30,875 bases of DNA, from contig JAJDUT010000119.1 in NCBI GenBank assembly GCA_022826515.1, forward strand, positions 1 to 30,875, read 5' to 3'. Origin of the DNA: Candidatus Latescibacterota bacterium. GTDB lineage: Bacteria; Latescibacterota; UBA2968; UBA8231. Positions within the stretch are counted from its first letter, which is position 1. Each line of letters starts with the position of its first letter. Positions 12,643 to 19,953 of the stretch are shown in pieces. The notes under the pieces were generated by a model that saw only the letters and a list, made by a program, of their open reading frames with translations, made no database searches and was not told where the DNA came from. A program made the position numbers and the translations under genes.

Positions 12643-14928
12643 ATGTGCAGTCTGTATTGGTCCCCAATTAATCGTTGTAGAATTATTATCGCCCTTTTCT
12701 TGGGCGTCTTTGGCTATGTACCTCTTTGGGGACAGAATCTGAACTTTACACCGGACAGGCCCGACGGCCCGCCCAAGATACAGAGTGCGTTGTGGGATTT
12801 GGCAACGCCGGGAGCGGCCAAGCCGACTCGCGATGTGCAGGATACTGTCGTCGTCATCTTGGTCCCACATCTTGGCCAAGCGTCGGTTTCGATTGATACG
12901 TCGTCGCTGGCGGCACTGGGCGGGAAGGTTCTGGCGCAGTCCAAGAGTCTTATGCGGATTTCGGTTCCGGCGTCGTCGTTGGTGGCAGTTTCGGAATTGC
13001 CGGGAGTTCGCTTTGTCCGTAGGCCGTATCGGCCACAGGCGCAACAGACTTGGAGCGAAGGTAGGCGACTCATCAACGCGTATGATAGTTACTTTGAGGG
13101 CGTCAGAGGCCAAGGGGTCAAGGTGGCGATTATCGACGAAGGATTTAAGGGGGCGGACGAACTGTCTTGGGACATGCCGGGATTTTGGTATTACGACTAT
13201 ACGCGCAAGGGGATATACGCCGGCGACAGCATCCACGGCACAGCCTGTGCAGAGATTATCTACGATGTAGCCCCAGAAGCCGAGTTTTATCTCTATAAGG
13301 TGGAAGATCTGGTTGACCTTGAAAACGCTAAGGATCGCTCCATACGAGACAGTATTGATGTAATCAGTCATTCCATGGGCTGGTTTGGAACAGGGATTGG
13401 CGATGGGCGAGGAAGGGCCTGTGACATTGTAAATGATGCCGCCGATAATGGCATTCTTTGGGTAAATTCAGCGGGCAATGACGCACAGAGCCATTACTAT
13501 GGGTTCTGGTTTGATAGCGATGATGACGGTTGGCATAACTTTGAAGGAGAAGACGAGACGCTAGAGTTTGAAGCAGAGGAAGGGGAGGAAATACGAGTTT
13601 TCTTGACGTGGAATGATTGGCCCTCCTCCCAGCAGAACTATGACCTCTATCTCATATTGAACTCTTTCGGAGATCGCGAATTCGTCGACGGAAGCACTGA
13701 TCGTCAAAATGGCTACGGTGATGTCCCTGTAGAACGAATCGAATACAGGGTAGAGAGATCAGGAAAGTACGAAATTGTTGTTCGCAGCGAGGACGCTCGG
13801 CCGAGAAGGCTGAAAATCTGGTCCCTCAATCACGATTTTGAAGAGTTTGCGGTTGCGGAGAACAGTATCGGGAGTCCCGCGGACGCTAGAGGGGCGATGA
13901 GCGTTGGGGCGGTCCATTATGACTATTACGACCTAGGTTGGATTGCGGATTATAGCTCCCGAGGGCCCACCACAGATGGTCGCTTCAAACCCGAACTTGT
14001 CGCGCCTAGTGGAGTATCGACGGCTTCTTATGGAGCGTCGGAGGATTTTTATGGCTATACCGGAACCTCTGCCGCTGCGCCCCATGTCGCCGGCGCAGCG
14101 GCTTTAATCAAGTCGGCGTATCCCTCGTACTCGCGCACTCAATTGTGGGACGCACTTGTCGATGCAACAGTTGACATAGGGACTTGGGGAAGGGACAACG
14201 ACAGTGGATACGGCAAGCTGGTGCTGCCGGTTCTGCTAAAGCAACTCCCGAGCACAGGGACGTTCGGCTATTGGTTTCCTCGGGTTACCGAAAATCCCCA
14301 AAGCGTCAGGTTCGGCTTTGAAGGAAATGGCGAACCTGGTCTTATGGCATGGGAGCTTAAAAACAATGCTGAGGTCGATATTCTGATCAATGATAAGGAC
14401 TATGGTTGGGCTTCGGAAAGCGACGATTGGCAAGTTTGGTTTGCTATTTTAAGCGAGGAAGATCTCAATTTCGGTCAGAATGTGATCGAATTCCGCAATA
14501 GGGCCAATCAGAACCGCATTAGCTCTTTTAGTTATTGGGAGTTGAGGGATGTGAATTTTTTGGAATTTAAGGGGGCTAGAGAATTACAGAAGCCTTTCAA
14601 TGCCAAGCCCGTCGCTAGGACGCGGCTCCTGTCCGAGTTGCCGGATGGCATAGTCTCCGGCCTAGGTGATCCCTTCCCCACGCCGTTCAACGCCGAAGTG
14701 ACCATTCCCTTTGCCTTAGCCGAGGCCGGTTCGGTGCGGCTTACTGTCTATAATTTGATGGGCCAGCAGATTCGCGTGTTGGCCGACGGGTGGTTGGCGG
14801 CTGGCGCACATCGCGTCAGTTGGAATGGTCGTACGGATATGGGCGCAGAGGCGGCTTCCGGGGTCTATTGGGCGGTGTTGCAAGGGGGTGGCGTCGTCCA
14901 AACGGCTAAGTTGGCGTTGATTCGCTGA
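12643..14928 (+). CDS. Exported subtilisin-family (S8) serine protease with FlgD/T9SS-like C-terminal domain
   Basis: A 761-residue secreted protease. Signal peptide: MCSLYWSPINRCR then hydrophobic IIIALFLGVFGYVPLWG. The S8 catalytic triad is complete: Asp165 (VAIIDEG), His198 (SIHGTACAE), Ser476 (GTSAAAPHVAG), with oxyanion Asn279 (SAGND). A beta-rich insert (about 300-420) resembles a P-domain-like module. The last ~85 residues (FPTPFNAEVTIPF, VYNLMGQQIRVL, GVYWAVL) form a FlgD-Ig/T9SS-type sorting domain as in FCB-group bacteria. I chose ATG 12643 because GCGGAG lies at 12628-12633; the frame is open back to GTG 12565, but that lies inside the structured RNA and would bury the signal peptide. 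It is followed 90 nt later by a lipoprotein gene in the same direction. Confidence 0.9.
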   Translation: MCSLYWSPINRCRIIIALFLGVFGYVPLWGQNLNFTPDRPDGPPKIQSALWDLATPGAAKPTRDVQDTVVVILVPHLGQASVSIDTSSLAALGGKVLAQSKSLMRISVPASSLVAVSELPGVRFVRRPYRPQAQQTWSEGRRLINAYDSYFEGVRGQGVKVAIIDEGFKGADELSWDMPGFWYYDYTRKGIYAGDSIHGTACAEIIYDVAPEAEFYLYKVEDLVDLENAKDRSIRDSIDVISHSMGWFGTGIGDGRGRACDIVNDAADNGILWVNSAGNDAQSHYYGFWFDSDDDGWHNFEGEDETLEFEAEEGEEIRVFLTWNDWPSSQQNYDLYLILNSFGDREFVDGSTDRQNGYGDVPVERIEYRVERSGKYEIVVRSEDARPRRLKIWSLNHDFEEFAVAENSIGSPADARGAMSVGAVHYDYYDLGWIADYSSRGPTTDGRFKPELVAPSGVSTASYGASEDFYGYTGTSAAAPHVAGAAALIKSAYPSYSRTQLWDALVDATVDIGTWGRDNDSGYGKLVLPVLLKQLPSTGTFGYWFPRVTENPQSVRFGFEGNGEPGLMAWELKNNAEVDILINDKDYGWASESDDWQVWFAILSEEDLNFGQNVIEFRNRANQNRISSFSYWELRDVNFLEFKGARELQKPFNAKPVARTRLLSELPDGIVSGLGDPFPTPFNAEVTIPFALAEAGSVRLTVYNLMGQQIRVLADGWLAAGAHRVSWNGRTDMGAEAASGVYWAVLQGGGVVQTAKLALIR

Positions 14929-15018
14929 GCGGAAAAATTCGGCCATAACGAATAGCCTGCATCCGTGCCAAGGCGAGTAGAGACCGCTTAACCCGAGCGC
15001 GCGTTAAAAGGAGAAGGA

Positions 15019-15639
15019 ATGTCAAAGTTCGTTGTAAACCTGCTAGTTGCCGGTGCTGCACTCTTGGCCATGCTCCTGACCGGATGTTCCGACTCCGACG
15101 CGCCGACGGCAACGCCTAGTGTTGAGCCCCTGTTTGTCGTATCTGGACATGTTCGCGACCCGAACGGTTCTCTGGCGGGCAGCAATGCGAGGGTTGTAGG
15201 GATTTGGACAGCGGACGCCGGCGAAGGGGACTACGCCTATGTCTTCGGGTCGGGTGAAATTGATCTGGAGGCAGGAACCTTCCGAATGGAGTTTGTAGAA
15301 GAGCCTCCTTCAGAGGCGTTGCTGGGGGACCTGTTGGGGGTTGGTTTACTCGCAGTAGTCGATGGCTTCCTAGAAGAAGGGATCCTTCCCGATGCCGCCT
15401 TTGACGAGGTTCTGGGTGCGGCACCGAGGCACTATGTCCTTTTCTTTGATAGAGAAAACGAAAATGCGGAAGAGGCCCTTGAGGCGGTGCTGTGGCTGAA
15501 GGAATTCGGCTACGGGTACAGCGTCGGCAAGGGCATCGAGATACCGGACGATTTTGATGGATTCGAGCCGGTCGATCCCGGGTCGGTGGAAATCATCATT
15601 GACGATCTGGAGAACCTAGATCTCGTAAATTGGACTTGA
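15019..15639 (+). CDS. Hypothetical lipoprotein
   Basis: A 206-residue protein with a lipoprotein signal peptide: MSKFVVNLLVAGAALLAMLLTGC, lipobox LLTGC with Cys23. It then has a Ser/Thr/Pro linker and an N-terminal strand VSGHVRDPNGSLAGSNARVVG resembling the beta-sandwich (carboxypeptidase regulatory-like) modules common in secreted FCB proteins. The C-terminal part is acidic. AAAGGAG lies 5 nt before ATG 15019. It follows the subtilase gene in the same direction and could share its transcript. It converges on trmH with a 10-nt gap. Function unknown; the extracytoplasmic lipid-anchored location is the firm part. Confidence 0.8.
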   Translation: MSKFVVNLLVAGAALLAMLLTGCSDSDAPTATPSVEPLFVVSGHVRDPNGSLAGSNARVVGIWTADAGEGDYAYVFGSGEIDLEAGTFRMEFVEEPPSEALLGDLLGVGLLAVVDGFLEEGILPDAAFDEVLGAAPRHYVLFFDRENENAEEALEAVLWLKEFGYGYSVGKGIEIPDDFDGFEPVDPGSVEIIIDDLENLDLVNWT

Positions 15640-15649
15640 GGAAAGAGCT

Positions 15650-16240
15650 TCAGGCATGGGCGGTGGGTTGGCAGGCGGAACTGACGGCCTGCCATTGGCG
15701 CAGGACCTCAAAGACGAGGACGGCGCTGGCCGCGGCCACATTGAGGCTATTTTTGTAGCCGTACATGGGTATCTCAACCAGTTCGTCGCAGCACTCGAGC
15801 GCTTCACAACTCACTCCAAGAGCTTCGTTGCCCACGATGAGAGCCAAGGGACGCGGATAGTCTAACTCAGTGTAGCAGCGGCTGTGCGATGTCGTCTCCA
15901 GCGCCCACACCGGCACTTGGCGAGCGCACAAGTGCTCAATGGCCTGGAGGGTAGTGGCAAAGTGGCGGGTCTCGATGTACGACAGGGTGCCCAACGCCGT
16001 CTTGTCGAGCTTGGGATGGGGCGGATGGGCTGTGTAGCCGCAGGTGTAGATGCCGCTGAGACGGCCCGCGTCGGCCGTGCGAAAGATCGAGCCGACATTG
16101 AAGGCGCTGCGCAAATTGTCGAGTACCAGATAGAGCGGGTGCTTGGGCAGGCGGGCGTATTCGTCGAGGGGCATCTCCGCGTCGAAGGTGCGGACCTCAA
16201 AGCTGGTCTCCTTGCCGTAGTTGCCCGGCCGGAGTTTCAC
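15650..16240 (-). CDS. SpoU/TrmH-family RNA 2'-O-methyltransferase
   Basis: A 196-residue SPOUT methyltransferase transferring methyl from SAM to a ribose 2'-OH in tRNA or rRNA. The three family motifs are present: LDNLRSAFNVGSIFRTADAG (40-59; Asn47 and Arg54 positions), LIVGNEALGV (134-143) and EIPMYGYKNSLNVAAASAV (156-174) forming the trefoil knot. There is no N-terminal substrate-binding extension, so the RNA target cannot be assigned. It starts with GTG at 16240, whose GTGA overlaps the stop of the upstream Gfo/Idh/MocA gene by 4 nt, so translation is probably coupled. The last codons and stop are duplicated in the relic just before clcA; the bases after its stop still read like the first clcA codons (ATGCCTGAAGC). 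Confidence 0.9.
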   Translation of the reverse strand: MKLRPGNYGKETSFEVRTFDAEMPLDEYARLPKHPLYLVLDNLRSAFNVGSIFRTADAGRLSGIYTCGYTAHPPHPKLDKTALGTLSYIETRHFATTLQAIEHLCARQVPVWALETTSHSRCYTELDYPRPLALIVGNEALGVSCEALECCDELVEIPMYGYKNSLNVAAASAVLVFEVLRQWQAVSSACQPTAHA

Positions 16241-17274
16241 CCGACTTCCTCCGGGGCCACGGGCCGCTGCTCGGCGGCGGAGAGCCGCGCGGCCTCAATG
16301 GCGACCATGGTCTGCTGCACGCTCTGCGCGGTAACGGCCAGCGCGGCGCGGCCGGCTAGCGCGGCGGCGATGTTTTCGTAGTAGGAACGCCAGCGGCCCG
16401 GTGCCGTCTCCATGATGGTTTCCTCTGTTGGCCTATAGAGGCGGGCGTAGTGCTCGGGCGCTTCTTCGGCCGCGTCGATATCGCCAGCGATCATGGCCTT
16501 TTCCTGCGGATCAACGCCCTCTTTGACCAGCGCACCTTCGGTGCCCAGCACGTACCAGCGCGGTTTGGCTTTGCCCGCCAGCGACGAGGTCTCCACGCGC
16601 ACTTCGACGCCGTTGGCAAAGTGGAGCACGGCCAGCGCGTGGGACTCGACGTCAATGCTGAGCGGGTCGCCGGAGTGGAAGGAGGCGTACACCTTGGTCA
16701 GCGGCGCGTCGATGAGCTGGAGGGCTTGATCGACCAGATGCACACCTAAATCGAAGAATTTGCCGCCGCCGTGCCGCGCTATGCTGCGCCAACCGCGCGG
16801 AGGGCCGTATTGGCCCCAGAACATCTCCAGCAAAAAAGGATCGCCGACAAGCCCTTGGGCCAGCGCGTCTTTAACGGCGAGGAAATCGCCGTCCCAGCGG
16901 CGGTTCTGAAAGACGCTGAGCAAGCGGTCGTGCGCTTGGCTGGCGGCGATCATCTGGTCGGCCTCGGCCATGCTCAAGCACATGGGTTTGTCGGTGACGA
17001 CGTGTTTGCCGGCCGCCATCGCTTGGATCGCGTGCGGGGCGTGGAGGTCGTTGGGCGTGGCGAGGACGACCAGATCGACGGCTGGGTCGGCCAGCACTTC
17101 GTCGAAGTGGCGGAAGGTCTTTACCCCCAAGTCGCGCTGGATCTGGTCGCGGGCTTCCGGTCGGCTGGTGGCAATGCCGTAGAGGTTCAGGCCGCTGGCC
17201 AGCCCCACTAGATAGGCGTGGAAGCAGCGGCCAGCAAAGCCGTAGCCGATGACGACGACATTGGGTTTTTCCAT
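16237..17274 (-). CDS. Gfo/Idh/MocA family oxidoreductase
   Basis: A 345-residue NAD(P)-dependent dehydrogenase. The Rossmann motif is GYGFAG (10-15); the family motif EKP appears as TDKPM with Lys96; the catalytic segment is GGGKFFDLGVHLVDQ (Asp175, His179, Asp182), the classic D-x-G-x-H arrangement. Length is normal. I chose the ATG at 17274 (MEKPNVV) with a modest AGG upstream; the longer frame to 17352 has no ribosome site and would run through the promoter region shared with the relic at 12204-12260. It is the first gene of a two-gene operon with trmH. An outward TATAATATAAG box sits about 45-60 nt upstream. Substrate unknown, probably a sugar or inositol derivative. Confidence 0.92.
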   Translation of the reverse strand: MEKPNVVVIGYGFAGRCFHAYLVGLASGLNLYGIATSRPEARDQIQRDLGVKTFRHFDEVLADPAVDLVVLATPNDLHAPHAIQAMAAGKHVVTDKPMCLSMAEADQMIAASQAHDRLLSVFQNRRWDGDFLAVKDALAQGLVGDPFLLEMFWGQYGPPRGWRSIARHGGGKFFDLGVHLVDQALQLIDAPLTKVYASFHSGDPLSIDVESHALAVLHFANGVEVRVETSSLAGKAKPRWYVLGTEGALVKEGVDPQEKAMIAGDIDAAEEAPEHYARLYRPTEETIMETAPGRWRSYYENIAAALAGRAALAVTAQSVQQTMVAIEAARLSAAEQRPVAPEEVG

Positions 17275-17370
17275 GATTTTTACCTGTATGGCGGGCGTTT
17301 TTGCGGGCGATGAATGGGCACTTATATTATGAAAAGTCAAAGGCTTGGGCAAGTTTTCAGGAGGACTGCA

Positions 17371-17739
17371 ATGCGGATTCGGATTAGCTGGGATGATGGC
17401 GCGGTCGAAGCGATTTTGGACGCTACGCCGACGGCCGAAAAAGTCTGGGCGGTCCTACCTTGCACCGCGACAGCAAACACTTGGGGCGAGGAAGTGTACT
17501 TCGAGGTCCCCGTGCAGGCCGAGCTAGAACCCGATGCGCAGCAAGTCGTCGAAAAAGGCGCGGTGTGCTTTTGGGTCGAGGGGCAATCGCTAGCCCTGCC
17601 CTACGGCCCGACCCCGATTTCCGAGGGCGACGAGTGTCGGCTGGTAAGTGAAGTCAATGTTCTCGGACAAATCGAAGGCGAGCCGCGGGCGTTGGCGGCG
17701 GTGTGCGCTGGAGCGTTGATCCGGGTCGAACGCGTGTAA
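17371..17739 (+). CDS. Cyclophilin-like fold protein (TM1367/DUF3830 type)
   Basis: A 122-residue small protein. The pattern IRISWDDGAVEAILDATPTAEKVWAVLPCTATANTWGEEVYFEVPV followed by ALPYGPTP is that of the cyclophilin-like domain family described for Thermotoga TM1367 and DUF3830 proteins; peptidyl-prolyl isomerase residues are generally not conserved in this group, so activity is doubtful. ATG 17371 is chosen for CAGGAGG six nt upstream. It is divergent from the Gfo/Idh/MocA gene, sharing a ~96-bp intergenic region with AT-rich boxes. Cytosolic, no signal peptide. Confidence 0.75.
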   Translation: MRIRISWDDGAVEAILDATPTAEKVWAVLPCTATANTWGEEVYFEVPVQAELEPDAQQVVEKGAVCFWVEGQSLALPYGPTPISEGDECRLVSEVNVLGQIEGEPRALAAVCAGALIRVERV

Positions 17740-17756
17740 TATCGTATAATATAATG

Positions 17757-17772
17757 TAACTGATGTTAAGCA
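17757..17772 (+). repeat. TAACTGATGTTAAGCA motif beside a TATAATATAA box
   Basis: Matches the motif at 5517-5532 at 14 of 16 positions. It lies just after the TATAATATAA tract (about 17744-17753) that follows the cyclophilin-like gene. Confidence 0.3.
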
Positions 17773-17846
17773 GTCAGCCACCTCGGTGCCTAGACGAATG
17801 GCCGCGCCCGGCCCTGTGCCCCCACCGTACGCAGCACCCCGCCGTC

Positions 17847-17866
17847 ATGTCCGCGCAAGCGGGCAT
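17847..17866. repeat. REP-like palindrome
   Basis: ATGTCCGC (17847-17854) pairs with GCGGGCAT (17859-17866) around a 4-nt loop with one G-T pair. It sits in the 840-bp gap 17740-18578. The stretch 17867-18082 beyond it holds a short minus-strand frame with a signal-like start and a small CCCCGA/TCGGGG hairpin (about 17955-17972), but no gene I can support. Confidence 0.45.
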
Positions 17867-18090
17867 CTTCCCAACAACCACTCACCATTTAGTATAGCAC
17901 GGCAGCTTCCCAGCGCGGCTCAACCCATGCCCAACGAAGCTCGCTAAGAGCCTGCCCCGACCTGATCGGGGGCCGACGAGTTCAGCCCCGTTTTTGGCCG
18001 AAGGTGGGTGCCACAGGTCATATTGCAAGGCGGGAGAGCACACGAAAAGGCTGACGCTCAGCCAGACGATGCTGCGCGACATCAATTTTT

Positions 18091-18170
18091 GGTAGTGTAT
18101 CAGGTTGAAATTTTCAGTCCTTTAATAAAAAGAAGAACCATCCGAAGAAATTCAAACTGATATACTACCC
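18091..18170. mobile_element. 80-bp MITE with ~22-bp TIRs and 8-bp TSD
   Basis: Left arm 18091-18113 (GGTAGTGTATCAGGTTGAA...) is the inverse of right arm 18148-18169 (...TTCAAACTGATATACTACC), with about 20 of 22 matching. The direct repeat CAATTTTT flanks it at 18083-18090 and 18171-18178, consistent with an 8-bp target duplication. The centre is AT-rich and non-coding. It ends 11 bp before the promoter of structured RNA copy B. Confidence 0.7.
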
Positions 18171-18181
18171 CAATTTTTTGA

Positions 18182-18209
18182 TTGACATTGAAATTAACCG
18201 CACTATTTT
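18182..18209 (+). promoter_or_regulatory. Sigma70-like promoter before structured RNA copy B
   Basis: TTGACA (18182-18187), a 16-nt spacer, then TATTTT (18204-18209). The predicted start (about 18216) falls exactly at the first base pair of the closing stem (18217), the same geometry as copy A. Confidence 0.65.
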
Positions 18210-18216
18210 AATCTCC

Positions 18217-18395
18217 GGTTCTACAGCACAGAGTACCCGCGCCTTGTCGGGTCATCTGTTGAATAACATAGCCTTTATTCGGCATAGGGTAGCTCCCTAG
18301 GCTCGGCAAATAGGCAGAACTTCTCAATTACTCTGTGAGGTAGAACCATGGCCCGGCACCCTGCTGGGTCGTTGGCTCTTTACACCTAGTGGAGG
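18217..18395 (+). ncRNA. Structured RNA element, copy B
   Basis: Closing stem: GGTTCTAC (18217-18224) with GTAGAACC (18340-18347), then CACAGAGTA (18227-18235) with TACTCTGTG (18329-18337). Inside: ACCCG/CGGGT hairpin (18235-18252), TCTGTT (18255-18260) with GGCAGA (18313-18318, G-T pairs), enclosing GCC/GGC (18271-18283) and TAGGG/CCCTA (18285-18299) hairpins and a conserved CGGCAAATAGGCAGAAC. A CCC/GGG hairpin (about 18352-18377) and CTCTTT close the 3' side. Loops and junctions match copy A while the closing stem differs but still pairs. It lies about 180 nt upstream of the lipoprotein gene at 18579. The 3' end is approximate. Confidence 0.68.
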
Positions 18396-18472
18396 AACGG
18401 CGAGAAAGTTCTGATTCAAAGAATTATCCTTAAATCTGTAATCTGTCAGCAAATTCCTATCTATCCATTATG

Positions 18473-18551
18473 ACCAATGATGCTAGTAGGTCTAGGTACT
18501 TTCTACGCTGAAGGTAGCCGACCTTCTGTAACATACACTAGCACCATTGGT
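18473..18551 (+). promoter_or_regulatory. Long hairpin in the leader of the lipoprotein gene
   Basis: ACCAATGATGCTAGT (18473-18487) pairs with ACTAGCACCATTGGT (18537-18551), 14 pairs with one internal mismatch. The enclosed 49 nt can form GGTC/GACC and CTAC/GTAG subsidiary stems. It ends just before the AAGGAG ribosome site (18564-18569) of the lipoprotein gene and has no T-run, so it may control translation or RNA stability rather than termination. It could also be a small inverted-repeat element. Confidence 0.5.
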
Positions 18552-18578
18552 TACATACCTTTATGAAGGAGATGAATA

Positions 18579-19388
18579 ATGTCAACGAAATTTATTCCCC
18601 TGCTGAGTCTGTTCTTCATCGCAATGTTTGTCGGTAGCTGCTTTCCGCCAAAATTCATTCAACCGCCAAGACAGAATTTCTCCTTCGACTATGCCCCTTC
18701 GGAGGGGTCGTTAGCGAGGACGGACGGAAACCTTTCGTTTGCGCTTCTTAAGTTTCAGGTGATGAGCTATCAAAACCCAACACCAGAATTTACGCTCAAG
18801 GAGAGCAGTGTCTTAATGGATAAACTAACCCACAGTCTGGAGAGGGATTTTTCAGAAATAATCACGGCGCAAGGGTATGGCATAACAGGACCATTTGAGA
18901 GCCATGCAGAAATGACATATCCTGATAAAGAAGCCACTGACCTAATCCTTTTTACGAAAGTTGTTATTCAGGTCGATCACACTAATCTACGTTGGGCTCT
19001 ATATGAGGAGAGTAGTTGGGTTGGTCGACAACAGGATTATGGCTATGGTATTAGGTCCTTTCCCACTAGTGTATCGATTGAGGCAAGTTTTGAGTTTCAT
19101 ATATACGAAAGCCTTTCAAAGGAAAAACTGTGGGCTAAAAGCATAACCCTTGACCCTCTTACGATAGATCTTACTTATCTATCGTCTGGCGGTATACGCT
19201 ATCAAAAGCCTGAGCCGAGCTTTGAGGTTATGCTGGAGTACGACAACTCCTATCACGCCGCCGTAGGCGGACTCCTTGAAAAAGAATACGGCGGTATTAT
19301 TGATAGAATGATCACTTATCTACACCCCAAGGAAATGCAACGAGTACACGAAGCCGCCAAGAGAGTAAGAGCAAAGAAGGTGTATTAA
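18579..19388 (+). CDS. Lipoprotein, distantly HpaA-like
   Basis: A 269-residue lipoprotein: MSTKFIPLLSLFFIAMFVGSC with lipobox VGSC (Cys21). The layout (N-terminal FDYAPSEG, a strand FALLKFQV, helix-rich DKLTHSLERDFSEIITAQGYGITGPF, then DLILFTKVVIQVD, later ASFEFHIYESLSKEKLWAKSI) recalls the HpaA family of surface lipoproteins of epsilon-proteobacteria. The resemblance is by pattern only, so adhesin function should not be assumed. AAGGAG lies 7-8 nt before ATG 18579. The gene is more AT-rich than the core genes around it. It is preceded by a leader hairpin and structured RNA copy B, and the next gene starts 1 nt after its stop. Confidence 0.7.
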   Translation: MSTKFIPLLSLFFIAMFVGSCFPPKFIQPPRQNFSFDYAPSEGSLARTDGNLSFALLKFQVMSYQNPTPEFTLKESSVLMDKLTHSLERDFSEIITAQGYGITGPFESHAEMTYPDKEATDLILFTKVVIQVDHTNLRWALYEESSWVGRQQDYGYGIRSFPTSVSIEASFEFHIYESLSKEKLWAKSITLDPLTIDLTYLSSGGIRYQKPEPSFEVMLEYDNSYHAAVGGLLEKEYGGIIDRMITYLHPKEMQRVHEAAKRVRAKKVY

Positions 19389-19389
19389 T

Positions 19390-19953
19390 ATGAAAAAGCT
19401 AATTGTTACTATGACTATTTTTGTGATGATGGGTCAGCCTATTTTGGCTGGTCCGTTGTCGATGGACACAATCGCGGTTAATGGCGACCCAAAATTGCAA
19501 GACGCTTCCAATCTGGATGGGACCGCGGTGGCCTGGGGTGGACGAGGGGATAGTTCGTCCGTGGATGGCTTGCAGAGAACAGGCACTAAATACGTCAATG
19601 CACCTGCCCAAAACGCGGAGAGAATACAAGTGATAAAGGGCACAAATTGGACGAGGATATTATTCGGAGGAACCCTCGCCTTTAGCCTGCTCTCTTGGCA
19701 GCAATTCGACCGAGCTTCCGACAACGAAGCCGAAGCGGCCCTCAACCGCGAACACGGCCAGCTCTCCCGCGCCCAAAAGCTCGACGACAAAGCCGATCGT
19801 GCCCGCCTCTATGGCTGGTCCACCGCCGTGCTCGCCGTCGGCAGCTTCGGAGTGGCCCTGATCTCTCGCAAAACCACCCACCGCGTCTTTCCCGGACTCA
19901 GTTTCCGCGACGGCGAGCCGTGCGTAGGCGTATCCTACGTCTATTCGTTCTGA
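19390..19953 (+). CDS. Exported membrane protein, composition-mosaic
   Basis: A 187-residue protein with signal peptide (MKKLIVTMTIFVMMGQPILAG), a polar low-complexity region, and two hydrophobic segments (about residues 92-105, ILFGGTLAFSLLSW, and 140-157, GWSTAVLAVGSFGVALIS) separated by a charged linker rich in Ala/Asp/Arg. The C-terminal strand GVSYVYSF could pack on a membrane. Its start lies 1 nt after the upstream lipoprotein stop, so translation is coupled. The first ~95 codons are AT-leaning like the preceding gene, whereas codons after about 19670 are GC-rich with C-ending codons like the core genes. This suggests the gene spans an old recombination junction. Family not recognised. 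Confidence 0.75.
   Translation: MKKLIVTMTIFVMMGQPILAGPLSMDTIAVNGDPKLQDASNLDGTAVAWGGRGDSSSVDGLQRTGTKYVNAPAQNAERIQVIKGTNWTRILFGGTLAFSLLSWQQFDRASDNEAEAALNREHGQLSRAQKLDDKADRARLYGWSTAVLAVGSFGVALISRKTTHRVFPGLSFRDGEPCVGVSYVYSF

Noticed and set aside
12622..13371. Minus-strand 249-codon frame across the start of the subtilase gene
   Set aside because: Antisense to the signal peptide and catalytic Asp/His region of the protease; low-complexity Arg/Asn translation.
17882..18085. Minus-strand 67-codon frame starting MMSRSIVWLSVSLFVCSPALQ
   Set aside because: The beginning looks like a signal peptide but the rest is low-complexity and crosses small hairpins; no ribosome site.
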